From contig NZ_AUIY01000032.1 of the NCBI RefSeq assembly GCF_000423945.1, forward strand, positions 1 through 40,992: a stretch of 40,992 nt of DNA, read 5' to 3'. Source of the stretch: Butyrivibrio sp. XPD2002. Lineage in GTDB: Bacteria > Bacillota > Clostridia > Lachnospirales > Lachnospiraceae. Made by a program: the position numbers and the translations under genes. Shown piece by piece: positions 33,375 to 40,992 of the stretch. Each line of letters opens with the position of its first letter. The first letter of the stretch is position 1. The notes under the pieces are model-generated. The model had not been told where the DNA came from. It made no database searches and worked only from the letters and a program-made list of their open reading frames with translations.

Positions 33375-33379
33375 CCTTT

Positions 33380-33985
33380 GGAACCCGTTCCGCCGGATAT
33401 AAAAATGTTATAACCAGCCTTTACCAGTGTCTGTAAGTATTCTGCAAGATCCTTTTCAATTGAACCAATGCTGATAAGCTTATCGATGGTAATGGGATTA
33501 TCCGGAAACCTTCGTATAGTCAGTATCGGTCCGTTCAGTGCGACCGGAGGAAGCACCGCATTCACTCGGGATCCGTTTTCAAGACGGGCATCAACTATAG
33601 GAGACGCTTCATTTACTACTCTGTTACATTTGCTTACTATCTGCTGAATGACATCCTCGAGCTTAGCGACGGATTCAAATCTCATTTCATGTCTGAAAAG
33701 TCTGCCATTTTTTTCAACAAAGATGTGGTCGGTTCCGTTTACCATGATCTCCGTGATCTCCGGATCATCCACCAGGAGCTGTAAGACATCAAGCTTTCTT
33801 ATCGAAAAGAAAAGCTCCTGCCTTAGTCTAACCTTCTCATCAAGAGAGAGCTTTATGTTCTTACACTCTGTTAGTATTCCTCTGTCTATTCTTTCAAGCA
33901 TCTCTTCGTCATCAACATCTCTGGTAAAATCCATGCTCTCAAGAATGTTTTCTCTTATTTTTATTTTCAGATCTTCATGTTTCAA
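33380..33985 (-). pseudogene. tadA: tadA 5' half, interrupted at the Walker A motif
   Basis: The N-terminal 202 residues of TadA contain the usual LVDDPEITEIMVNG and RLENGSRVNAVLPP segments and end at FISGGTGS, the first half of the Walker A motif. In the present state the frame runs 29 more codons into the element (stop at 33293) with KGYQFFDN replacing GKTTFLNA, so the P-loop Lys-Thr is lost. TTG is the start at 33985, with GGAGG about 9 bases before it, overlapping the stop of the TadZ-like gene. The other half is at 11822-12457. Confidence 0.96.
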
Positions 33986-34935
33986 AGCACGCTTCCTCCG
34001 CTCCTGCTTATCCTGTGGAGCTTCTTCATATCAAAGCTGTCATCATTTTTAAGTTCTTCCAAAAACAAATTGCTTCTCATAGTTGCAAAGTAATCATCAT
34101 CCCAAAGCATATAAAGCTCATCACACAGATGGATCATTCCGAAAAGATCTCTTACTCCCTCGGAAATATCCAGGATCAGATTCTCGTATTTTCCGGTGCT
34201 ACCTATCATTCCGATAAGTTTTTCATATTCCTTTGCAGTGATCATTCTGCTCTGACAGGCAGAATTGGAAGCAGGAATAAAATCCATCTCATTGTCATGC
34301 TTAAGTATTCTCTCTAAATAAATGCCGAATTTATCACCTGCACATTCCGCAAAGTACATAAGGTCTATCAGAGTTTCTTCATAAGCTTCGTTTCGTATAG
34401 TTTCATTGGTACAAAGACAGTCCGTATTTATATAGATGGTTTTCTTATTTTTTGACAGTTCCTTTGCATAGGAAATCGCTTCCTTTGTCTGATTATTATT
34501 AAGTACAGGCGTATAAAACCCTGTCACCTTCATTCTGTCTTCAGATAAGGTGTCCTTCCCCTTAACTATAAGGCCCGGAATATCGAGACACATGCTAAGA
34601 ATTGTATCCGTAATCTTTTCGCTCTTTTGATATTTATCTGTATATCTGATATCAGCATTTTGATTACCGTAGGTTGGCTCATCCTCTGAAAGACATTTTT
34701 CTTTTTCTCTTAAAACCAGTACATGTTCAAAGCCATTTATAGCTGACCTTTCATATAGTGACTGAGATATCAGAAGTAAAATGTTCTTTCCCTTTTCTAT
34801 AAAGCCTGAAAGTCTGTCCGTATCCGTGATCCCATATATCTCAAATGAGATGCTGAGGTTATCTCTTATGTAACCATCAAGCTTTTTCAAATAGTTCTTA
34901 TCGCTGTCGCATATTATTAAGATGTTCTTATTCAT
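33982..34935 (-). CDS. tadZ: TadZ/CpaE-like pilus localisation protein, degenerate
   Basis: The 317-residue protein begins with a receiver-like segment (NKNILIICDSDKNYLKKLD) and continues in a ParA/MinD-like domain, as in TadZ. The segment VTGFYTPVLNNNQTKEAISYA stands where a deviant Walker A would be, but lacks the Lys-Gly-Gly pattern, so ATP binding may be lost. LILDISEGVRDLF matches the LILDLP-type segment of the family. It overlaps tadA at its end (TTGA). Known TadZ proteins position the pilus apparatus at the pole. Confidence 0.72.
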   Translation of the reverse strand: MNKNILIICDSDKNYLKKLDGYIRDNLSISFEIYGITDTDRLSGFIEKGKNILLLISQSLYERSAINGFEHVLVLREKEKCLSEDEPTYGNQNADIRYTDKYQKSEKITDTILSMCLDIPGLIVKGKDTLSEDRMKVTGFYTPVLNNNQTKEAISYAKELSKNKKTIYINTDCLCTNETIRNEAYEETLIDLMYFAECAGDKFGIYLERILKHDNEMDFIPASNSACQSRMITAKEYEKLIGMIGSTGKYENLILDISEGVRDLFGMIHLCDELYMLWDDDYFATMRSNLFLEELKNDDSFDMKKLHRISRSGGSVL

Positions 34936-34953
34936 AATTCATTTCCTCGTAAA

Positions 34954-35385
34954 TCACATACATACCAGTGCGTTTTCTCCGGTCACCAGAAGTACTGCAA
35001 TAAGTACCGGAACCGCAAAGTGGATTGTTTGTCGCATTTTACCTTTAACAATGATCTTTATTATTCCGATCAAAGCTCCGATAACAAAGGACATTATCAT
35101 GCAGCAGATAAGCTCACCCATAGGGAGGAACAGTGATATAACAGTAAGTAGTTTAAGATCACCTGCGCCGATGCCCTTCACCATGTAAACCGGAATAAGT
35201 ATTAAAAAGGTTATCAGCATTTTTATTCCCATCTCTTTAATGGAGATGTTCATTTCCTTATCCAGGAAGCTCATCATCACTCCTGCCAGAGCTCCGATAA
35301 GGAGCCAGGCATTAAAAATTTTGTTTTTCAATATATCTGTAATTGCTGACCCTGCAGTCAGGCAATATAAAACCGAAAGTGTCAT
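34954..35385 (-). CDS. tadV: Prepilin peptidase, A24 family (TadV-like)
   Basis: The 143-residue membrane peptidase has catalytic Asp motifs SAITDILKNKIFN (near residues 13-25) and GIGAGDLKLL (about 71-80). AAAGGAAAA precedes the ATG. It is the first gene of the tad locus; its leader contains a perfect 14-bp inverted repeat. It would mature Flp and TadE-like prepilins alongside the second peptidase at 6455-6934. Confidence 0.88.
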   Translation of the reverse strand: MTLSVLYCLTAGSAITDILKNKIFNAWLLIGALAGVMMSFLDKEMNISIKEMGIKMLITFLILIPVYMVKGIGAGDLKLLTVISLFLPMGELICCMIMSFVIGALIGIIKIIVKGKMRQTIHFAVPVLIAVLLVTGENALVCM

Positions 35386-35410
35386 TGTTTTTTCCTTTCA
35401 TAGAGATTTG

Positions 35411-35482
35411 TAAATATGCCGGTGCTTATGCGAATGCACTAGAGAATGATCAGGGGACAGAATGCCTACACCGGCATATTTA
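35411..35482 (-). promoter_or_regulatory. Leader with a perfect 14-bp inverted repeat before the tad locus
   Basis: TAAATATGCCGGTG (35411-35424) and CACCGGCATATTTA (35469-35482) are exact reverse complements, with a 44-base loop. On the minus strand the hairpin lies upstream of the peptidase ribosome site and has no T-run, so it looks like a structured leader rather than a terminator. I do not recognise a known riboswitch class. Confidence 0.55.
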
Positions 35483-35538
35483 GTTTTTAAAACTGATGTT
35501 GCCTATCCATTTCCAATTTTTCTTGGACAACGGTGACG

Positions 35539-35567
35539 ATATTATCAAAAGCTTTTTGAATGCACAA
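35539..35567 (-). promoter_or_regulatory. Candidate tad locus promoter
   Basis: TTGTGC (35562-35567) and TAATAT (35539-35544) are 17 bp apart on the minus strand, upstream of the leader hairpin. Confidence 0.45.
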
Positions 35568-35645
35568 CCCCACTAAATGCCGTGTTTTTTTGTTTCGATT
35601 TTTTTCTTAAGGAATTCTTATTTTTATATGTACGGCCAATAAATA

Positions 35646-35681
35646 AGCCGAACAGATCACTAAAAAGTTACCTGTTCGGCT
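35646..35681 (-). terminator. Terminator of the flagellin-fliS unit
   Basis: AGCCGAACAG (35646-35655) pairs with CTGTTCGGCT (35672-35681). T-rich tracts flank both sides (TTATTTATT on the minus strand, GTTTTATT on the plus), so it may be bidirectional. Confidence 0.75.
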
Positions 35682-35743
35682 GTTTTATTAATATATAGTA
35701 GGAAAAATTCCCAAATTGTAAATATTAAGTTTTTTTTAAATTT

Positions 35744-36220
35744 TTAAGCCATATATCCTCTAGACATAACATTGTCAGCAAAGCTCTCCTTTAAATTGCC
35801 CTTTCCGTAAGTTAAACCTGCGTATACCTTTGGTACATTTGTCATAAGGGCCTCATCATTATTCATCTTTTCAAGTTGAACATAGGCTGAGTGAAGAGCT
35901 TCGAAGGTTTTGTTTACATGATCCAGTTCCTCATCACTGTTTTTTGCTGTCGCTATAAGGATCTGTCTCTTTTCAAAAAGATATAGAGCAAGAAGGTTTT
36001 TCCCCAGTTCATAATTAAGATTTAGGGAATGTATCAGCTCATCGATACAGTTCATCGCTTTTGATAATCCTTCCGAAAAGCCCTTCTTGTCGTCTAATTC
36101 CAGTGCATCCTTTGCCTCAGCGAGATAATCAAGAACCATCTCATAGAGGATTGTGATCATCTGGGTTTTATTTGCCATTGTGATTCTTCTTGTATAAACC
36201 TGTATTTTTTCCTGTGTCAT
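35744..36220 (-). CDS. fliS: Flagellar export chaperone FliS
   Basis: The 158-residue all-helical protein has KTQMITILYEMVLDYLAEA (about 19-37) and later ELIHSLNLNYELGKNLLALY, both typical of FliS, which binds the flagellin C terminus and prevents premature assembly. It follows the flagellin gene by 26 bases on the same strand and is followed by a terminator. At about 158 residues it is slightly longer than the usual roughly 130. Confidence 0.85.
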   Translation of the reverse strand: MTQEKIQVYTRRITMANKTQMITILYEMVLDYLAEAKDALELDDKKGFSEGLSKAMNCIDELIHSLNLNYELGKNLLALYLFEKRQILIATAKNSDEELDHVNKTFEALHSAYVQLEKMNNDEALMTNVPKVYAGLTYGKGNLKESFADNVMSRGYMA

Positions 36221-36246
36221 ATCAGATTACCTCAATTCCAAAATAA

Positions 36247-37716
36247 TTACTGAAGGAGCTGTAAAACCTGCTGAGGTCTTTCGTTTGCCTGTGCAAGCAT
36301 GCTGGTTCCTGCCTGTGACAGTACCTGCTGAGTTGAGTAAACTGTCATTTCCTCAGCCATATCCACATCCATTATTCTGGAATATGCTGCTGTCATGTTT
36401 TCATTTGTGACATCGATATTGCTGACTGTATGATCAAGTCTGTTCTGATATGCACCAAGTCTGCTTCGAATATCAGAAATCTTCTGAAGGGCATTCCCGA
36501 TATCCTCTATTGCCTGATCGGCACCTGTATGAGGTGCTGCTTTTATGCGCTCATCTGATGCAGCTTCTACGTTTTCTAATATTTTGTTGTAATCCTCTTC
36601 TGTTATTTCACCATTGTCGCATCTTCTTCTGGCTTCTGCTATTGTTCTTGCTTCTTCAACATTGATGAAATGTAGGACTTCTCCATCCTGTCCCCTTGTA
36701 TAATCCAGGCGCTCATCTACGGCGTTGTAATATGTTGTGTTTATAATGGCCTCTTTTTCTACAGCTGTAAGGTAATCACAATTATTTATAAACTCAACTG
36801 CATCGATCAGATCATCTGTGTAGGTTCTGCTGACATCGGTATATGCAATACCAAGATTTGTAAGAGTAATCTTGGGTATTCTGATATCAAGGGTCTGTCC
36901 TTCGTTAGCACCAACCTGCATAGTCATGGCACCCTTTCTGGTGAGCTCCATGTCTATTCTCTCTCCTTCGAGATTCTTGTTGGCTTTTATTTCTATCTCT
37001 TTTCCATCTCTTGTGGACAGCTTGATAATGTCTCCGTCAACGCTGACGTTTGCCTGGTACATGTAGTTAACTTCTTTTTCTCTGCCCTGGGCCATTGTTA
37101 TTCTGGTGACATCAACCTTTACAGAATCAGCTTTATATCCCTTATCATCTACAAGGGTAACCTCACCGGTGCTCTCGTTATATTCACAGTAAAGGCCTTC
37201 TATGTAATACTTTCCGCTATCGATAACGTCACTATAGCTGTTTACTGTGACATTGGGCTCTGTTACATCATCGATTGTGGCATAGCCTCTATAATCAAAG
37301 GAACCGTCCAGAAGAGTCTGTCCATTAAACTGGGTTGCCTCTGATATTCTTGTGATTTCCTCTTTAAGCTGTGCTACTTCATCCTGGATAATTCGAAGAT
37401 CGGTCTCACTGTTAGTTCCGTTTGCAGCCTGAATTGCTACTTCGCTCATTCTCTGCAAAATATCATGAACCTCTGTCAGTGTTCCGTCAGCGGTCTGGAT
37501 TACTGAGATAGCATCTCCTGAGTTACCGCTTGCTGTCTCAAGACTTCTGATCTGCGCATGCATTCTTCTGGATATTGCCAGTCCTGAGGGGTTATCCTTA
37601 GCATTTGCTATTTTGAGACCGCTGGAGAGTCTCTGTATTGATTCTGAAAGTTTGTTGTCGTTTGCAACAAGTGCATTGTTCGCTATCATTGCTGAAATGT
37701 TGTAATTGATCTGCAT
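36247..37716 (-). CDS. fliC: Flagellin
   Basis: The 489-residue protein has the conserved N-terminal D0/D1 domains (MQINYNISAMIANNALVAND, then LSSGLKIANAKDNPSGLAIS) and C-terminal D0/D1 (SRIMDVDMAEEMTVYSTQQV, then ANERPQQVLQLLQ). The variable middle is about residues 140-400. GGAGGTC precedes the ATG. It lies directly downstream of the large hook-length-like protein, and before fliS. Confidence 0.96.
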   Translation of the reverse strand: MQINYNISAMIANNALVANDNKLSESIQRLSSGLKIANAKDNPSGLAISRRMHAQIRSLETASGNSGDAISVIQTADGTLTEVHDILQRMSEVAIQAANGTNSETDLRIIQDEVAQLKEEITRISEATQFNGQTLLDGSFDYRGYATIDDVTEPNVTVNSYSDVIDSGKYYIEGLYCEYNESTGEVTLVDDKGYKADSVKVDVTRITMAQGREKEVNYMYQANVSVDGDIIKLSTRDGKEIEIKANKNLEGERIDMELTRKGAMTMQVGANEGQTLDIRIPKITLTNLGIAYTDVSRTYTDDLIDAVEFINNCDYLTAVEKEAIINTTYYNAVDERLDYTRGQDGEVLHFINVEEARTIAEARRRCDNGEITEEDYNKILENVEAASDERIKAAPHTGADQAIEDIGNALQKISDIRSRLGAYQNRLDHTVSNIDVTNENMTAAYSRIMDVDMAEEMTVYSTQQVLSQAGTSMLAQANERPQQVLQLLQ

Positions 37717-37740
37717 GATGACCTCCGATCCTTTTTATGC

Positions 37741-40700
37741 CTATACTGCGTGTACAAAAAGTTCTGCCATCCTTAGCAATGTGCGATTATCGAAAACTCC
37801 ACTTTCCGATCCTGCTACCGCTGTTCCGGCTTCCTGCCTGCGGTAAAAAATTCCTATATCTTTAGAGTCTACTTCAAGGGAAGGTTCATTTTCCCTTATT
37901 CCTGCTATAAATCTTTCTCTTACTTCTGTCATATAATCTGCAAGTGTCCCTGAGCTTGGATAGGTTGCTGCAAAGGCTCCCTTCAGCCTTCCATTATCTA
38001 TTGTCATAGCCATGGAAATATGTCCATAGTCCTCTGTCTCCAGCTCTGCTTCAACCTTTTTTCCCTCTTGTGAGCCGTCTCTTAATGTCACATGCATTGA
38101 AACGATTCTGCCATCGATTTCCACAGGTATCTCAAAATTGTTTTCTTTAGCAAGACCTGCTGCCACCGAAAGCTGCTTCTGCATAAGATGAATTGATCTG
38201 ACATCAATATATGTATCCGCTTCGTAGGAAAGCATCTCATCAAGCTGCATTGCAAGATCAGTAATCTTTTCCTCGTAAGCTTCCTGGTAATCCTCTTCCT
38301 CTATAAGGTCTTCTAGCATCTTCTGACGGGTTTCCTTAAATGCCAGCTTTGCTATCTTTTCAGCATGATCCCATACAGATTCTTCCCTGCCCTTTCTTCC
38401 GGCCTTGAGGTTTAAGTATGCCTGCACGTTTTCTATGTTTGCTTCTATGCCGTACTTAATAAGTTCCTCAGATGCTTCTCCAGAAATATGGGACTGCGCT
38501 ACTTTTCTGATGCTTTCTGCTCTTTCATTAAGGTAATCCATCTCTGCCTTAAGGCTGTCCTCTGATTCCTTTGCTTCCTCGAGCCTTGTTGCAAGTTCAT
38601 CAAGAAGCATATCTTCCTTTGCCTTGGCTGTATGGAGCTTATCAGGTTCTAGGTTGTCATAGACAATGTCAGCTTTCTCACTGTAATAAACAAAGGCTGT
38701 TTCTATCTGTGATGAGATTGAAGGCTTTGAAGAGGTAGCTGCTTCTAACCCTCCAAAATCATCATCAACCTTGTAATCCATGCCCTTCTTACTTTTTTTT
38801 GCTGTTCTTGTTGCTGCAAGGAGATTCTCTATTGTCATCTCTGCTCCGGTCTCTAAAACCGTTCCTATAGCAGCATTGTCAGTAGCCTTAAGAGTATGGA
38901 AAAGTCTGTATATTCCTATGTATGATGCCTTCTCCTCAGGAGATATTTCGGCATTTTTCTCAAGTTTATAAAGGAATTTGGAATACTTTTCCTCCTGCTT
39001 TGATGAATCCTTGTCCTGCCTTGAAAGTTCGCTTCCAAGCTCTTCAAGTGTCATCTTCAGAGGATTGTGTCCATCCCTTATCATATTAAGAACTGCACTT
39101 GGCTTTAATTTATTAACTACATTCATGAGCTTTTCATCTACAGTTCTTACTCTTTCGATATTCTCTTCAGATATTTCCATTCGGTTGTAGCCGAGAATTC
39201 TTGCAGCTCTTTTATTTTGTTCGTTAACTTCAAGCCCAGCATTTTTAATAAGCTCATCAATATTACGAAAGGCATTTTTAATGTTGTCACCAAGGTCAGC
39301 TCTTACCTCTGTTCCCACTGCTTCGTATGTTGCACCGGCCTTTTCGTATCTCTGCTTTATGTTATTTCCGGTTTCGTAAATGTTCTCAAGATTAGCAGAT
39401 CGGATACCTCCAAGCTGTCCGATGAAGGCTACAGGGAAGGTCTTTAACTCATCTACTTTTCTGGTTGTGTCTTCAAAAAGAAGGTATTTTTCGGTTCCTT
39501 CCTCGTTAAACAGATTTTTGTTTAAAGCCTCTATCTCGTTGTTAAGAGCCTCAAGAACATCACTTATTGGCTTGATTTCAAGCTTAAAGCCCTTATCTAA
39601 AAGCCTCAGGTTAGCTGTTACTGTCATTGAAAGCCTTATTTCCTCAAGCTGCTTTCTTGCAAGCAGAGCTTCCTTTTCCTGATTTATATCAAGAGGAATT
39701 ATGGTTTTCTCATTCTCTTTCTGGTCAGAAGAACTCTTTTCTGAATCTATGGTTTCCTGTTCTTTATACAAATTTTCAATGGTAACAGGCTTGGATTCTG
39801 CAACTACGCGGTCTATGGATTTTGTGCTTATCGCATCCACCTTTTCCACGATTTCAATTGCCTTATCCATGTGGTTTTCCTGATTCTGGGTAAGGCCTGC
39901 TGCCCCTGAATTTTTATTTGCGATAGAGGTTGCAGCTGACTTTACAATTTCTTTTTCATCCATAGGAAAAGTAAGATTCTTTATCTCACTTACCTTCTGC
40001 AGTTTTTCCTTTGTAAGCGGGATGGAATCCTCTATCATCCATCTGGCATTATCAAGGACTTCTTTATCGGAGGGTTCAAAGCCTGCTTCCTCGATAATTC
40101 TTGCAGCCTGATCCTTAACTGATTCCCAGTCAAGGTCACTAGCTTTCTTGGCATAGTATCCACCTGCTTCAAGGGCTATAAATGCTCCGCCCTTTCTGTC
40201 CTGGCCGTTTGTAGCATGCTCTGCCATGTATATATTTTCGATTGTTGGCTGCAGATCATTAAGTGTCATGTATTTAACTGCGCCGTCACTAATCTCAGTA
40301 ATGCCTTCCATTTTTTCTATGGCGGTCATCACTTCGCTTATGTTTTCATCTGTAAGCGGAATATCATTTTCATAAAAAGAAGAGATGATATCACCTGCAA
40401 GCCCTCTGCTGCCTGTTATCTCTGCCAGCTTGTCCATAGAAATATCATCTGTGTAGCCGATTACCTCAGTTCCGGACATCGCAAGTGTAGCCTTAATCTT
40501 GTCGAGGATTGTCACGGTTTCGTCCGGATCCATCTCTGAAAAATTAAATCCATCCTGGGATGCTCTGGCAAAATCATCAGGCGACATATTGTTGGCCATA
40601 AGCGACATATAATTATGGCGGATCTCAGCGTTTGTATTCTGAGCCTCTGCCATTACATCACTCTTCGTTTTACCGGGTTCTGAATATGCCTGATTATTAA

Positions 40701-40848
40701 GGCCATCATTAAAGCTGACTGCAACTGCACTCTTTAATGTCATGCCCTTAATATTCCCCGAAGTATGTATTTGTCCTGCATCCATGCCCTTTCTGGCTTT
40801 TTCTAAATCGGATTCCATTCCGTTTATAGTCTGAAAGTTCACGTTCAT
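37741..40848 (-). CDS. Large flagellar-locus protein with repeated helical units and a FliK-like C terminus
   Basis: The protein has about 1,035 residues from ATG 40848 (GGAGAG 5 bases before), a start that omits a possible 37-codon N-terminal extension. Recurring short units such as PLTDENISEV, PLTKEKLQKV, PVTIENLYKE, EISEENIERV and EMTIENLLAA are scattered through the protein. The last roughly 100 residues (GHISMAMTIDNGRLKGAFAA then LADYMTEVRERFIAGI) resemble the hook-length control (FliK) C-terminal domain. DUF6240 proteins of Lachnospiraceae may be the same family (from memory). It stands just upstream of flagellin; a secreted or assembly role is inferred. Confidence 0.65.
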   Translation of the reverse strand: MNVNFQTINGMESDLEKARKGMDAGQIHTSGNIKGMTLKSAVAVSFNDGLNNQAYSEPGKTKSDVMAEAQNTNAEIRHNYMSLMANNMSPDDFARASQDGFNFSEMDPDETVTILDKIKATLAMSGTEVIGYTDDISMDKLAEITGSRGLAGDIISSFYENDIPLTDENISEVMTAIEKMEGITEISDGAVKYMTLNDLQPTIENIYMAEHATNGQDRKGGAFIALEAGGYYAKKASDLDWESVKDQAARIIEEAGFEPSDKEVLDNARWMIEDSIPLTKEKLQKVSEIKNLTFPMDEKEIVKSAATSIANKNSGAAGLTQNQENHMDKAIEIVEKVDAISTKSIDRVVAESKPVTIENLYKEQETIDSEKSSSDQKENEKTIIPLDINQEKEALLARKQLEEIRLSMTVTANLRLLDKGFKLEIKPISDVLEALNNEIEALNKNLFNEEGTEKYLLFEDTTRKVDELKTFPVAFIGQLGGIRSANLENIYETGNNIKQRYEKAGATYEAVGTEVRADLGDNIKNAFRNIDELIKNAGLEVNEQNKRAARILGYNRMEISEENIERVRTVDEKLMNVVNKLKPSAVLNMIRDGHNPLKMTLEELGSELSRQDKDSSKQEEKYSKFLYKLEKNAEISPEEKASYIGIYRLFHTLKATDNAAIGTVLETGAEMTIENLLAATRTAKKSKKGMDYKVDDDFGGLEAATSSKPSISSQIETAFVYYSEKADIVYDNLEPDKLHTAKAKEDMLLDELATRLEEAKESEDSLKAEMDYLNERAESIRKVAQSHISGEASEELIKYGIEANIENVQAYLNLKAGRKGREESVWDHAEKIAKLAFKETRQKMLEDLIEEEDYQEAYEEKITDLAMQLDEMLSYEADTYIDVRSIHLMQKQLSVAAGLAKENNFEIPVEIDGRIVSMHVTLRDGSQEGKKVEAELETEDYGHISMAMTIDNGRLKGAFAATYPSSGTLADYMTEVRERFIAGIRENEPSLEVDSKDIGIFYRRQEAGTAVAGSESGVFDNRTLLRMAELFVHAV

Positions 40849-40866
40849 ATGTCTCTCCGAATCTTG

Positions 40867-40979
40867 ATCGAGTAGGCTGACTCCTACTCGATTTCGCACA
40901 CGAACATTCCGCACTTCGTGCTCCATGTTCTTACAACCGGCAAATGAATTTGTATGCAAGCATCCATTCGCTTGCCGGT
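40867..40979 (-). promoter_or_regulatory. Hairpin-rich leader of the large flagellar-locus gene
   Basis: It contains a perfect hairpin ATCGAGTAGG/CCTACTCGAT (40867-40876 and 40883-40892) and a GAACAT/ATGTTC dyad with a GCACTTCGTGC core. A third pair, ACCGGCAAATGAAT/ATTCGCTTGCCGGT (40936-40949 and 40966-40979; 12 of 14 paired), completes it. None is followed by a T-run on the minus strand. Its function is unknown. Confidence 0.5.
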
Positions 40980-40992
40980 CTTGTGCAACAAA

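Larger units (their letters stand above)
12458..33379. mobile_element. Tn554-like tyrosine-recombinase transposon/genomic island inserted in tadA
   Basis: The element is 20,922 bp, bounded by 27-bp imperfect inverted repeats. Host codons on the two sides join without gain or loss: GGT TCC (ending at 33380) to GGA AAG ACT (from 12457). There is no target-site duplication. Outside the repeats are 1 base at the left and AAAGG at the right, which would give a 6-base coupling sequence in a circle. The right end carries four overlapping genes: three tyrosine recombinases and a TnpC-like protein. The cargo includes a type I restriction system and several small modules. The interior is visibly more AT-rich than the flanks. 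Confidence 0.93.
35386..35743. other. Intergenic region between fliS and the tad locus
   Basis: Gene-free. It holds, in minus-strand order, the fliS terminator (35646-35681), a candidate tad promoter (35539-35567) and a long leader hairpin (35411-35482), listed separately. Confidence 0.6.

Noticed and set aside
12458..33379. Integrative conjugative element interpretation
   Set aside because: No relaxase, coupling protein or type IV secretion genes were found in the cargo; only transposition, restriction and small regulatory modules.
12458..33379. CRISPR array
   Set aside because: No array of regularly spaced repeats was seen; the direct repeats in hsdS are only two-copy coding repeats.
35411..35482. 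Cyclic-di-GMP riboswitch in the tad leader
   Set aside because: The conserved core of the known classes is not recognisable; only the long inverted repeat is clear.

Overview
The window looks like a chromosomal segment of a motile, pilus-forming Lachnospiraceae bacterium, probably in the Butyrivibrio/Pseudobutyrivibrio neighbourhood (genus not certain). The reasons are the 16S rRNA 5' end on the minus strand, a class I two-subunit fumarase, a Gram-positive-style Flp/Tad pilus locus with DUF5702-, TadE- and FHA-type proteins, and a flagellin/FliS pair. Almost every chromosomal gene is on the minus strand.

Layout. 1-150 is the 5' end of a 16S rRNA gene with two tandem consensus promoters behind it. 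617-703 is tRNA-Ser(GCT) with its own perfect promoter and terminator. 875-4545 holds fumarase beta and alpha, a HIT protein, a rhomboid protease and a flavodoxin-SCP2 fusion. 4609-12457 is the distal part of a tad locus: FHA protein, TadE-like protein, prepilin peptidase, second TadE-like protein, DUF5702-like protein, Flp pilin, TadC, TadB, and the 3' half of tadA. 33380-35385 is the proximal part: the 5' half of tadA, a TadZ-like protein and another prepilin peptidase. 35744-40848 holds fliS, flagellin and a roughly 1,035-residue repetitive protein with a hook-length-like C terminus.

The main event is a 20.9 kb mobile element (12458-33379) lying exactly between the Ser and Gly codons of the TadA Walker A motif (GGTGS | GKTT). 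It has 27-bp imperfect terminal inverted repeats (24 of 27 identical) and no target duplication. About 6 bp of coupling sequence (1 + 5) lies outside the repeats, which resembles Tn554-family behaviour. Joining 33380 to 12457 restores a continuous 413-codon tadA, so the insertion is a potentially reversible OFF state for the pilus motor. At the right end the element carries three overlapping tyrosine recombinases plus a TnpC-like coiled-coil protein.

Element cargo, left to right: a small membrane protein; a serine recombinase followed upstream by an unrecognised nuclease-like gene and a complete type I restriction-modification set (hsdS, hsdM, hsdR), all on the minus strand; a Uma2-like nuclease; a translationally coupled DUF1871-like/small-ORF pair; an unknown plus-strand gene convergent with a small XRE regulator; a second, divergent XRE regulator with a duplicated-domain protein; a second serine recombinase; a ParB-like protein, a conserved accessory protein and a dual-specificity-phosphatase-like protein; and two small minus-strand unknowns. 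The element therefore combines a transposition module with a defence module and several putative regulatory or signalling modules. No conjugation genes, CRISPR array or antibiotic-resistance gene was seen.
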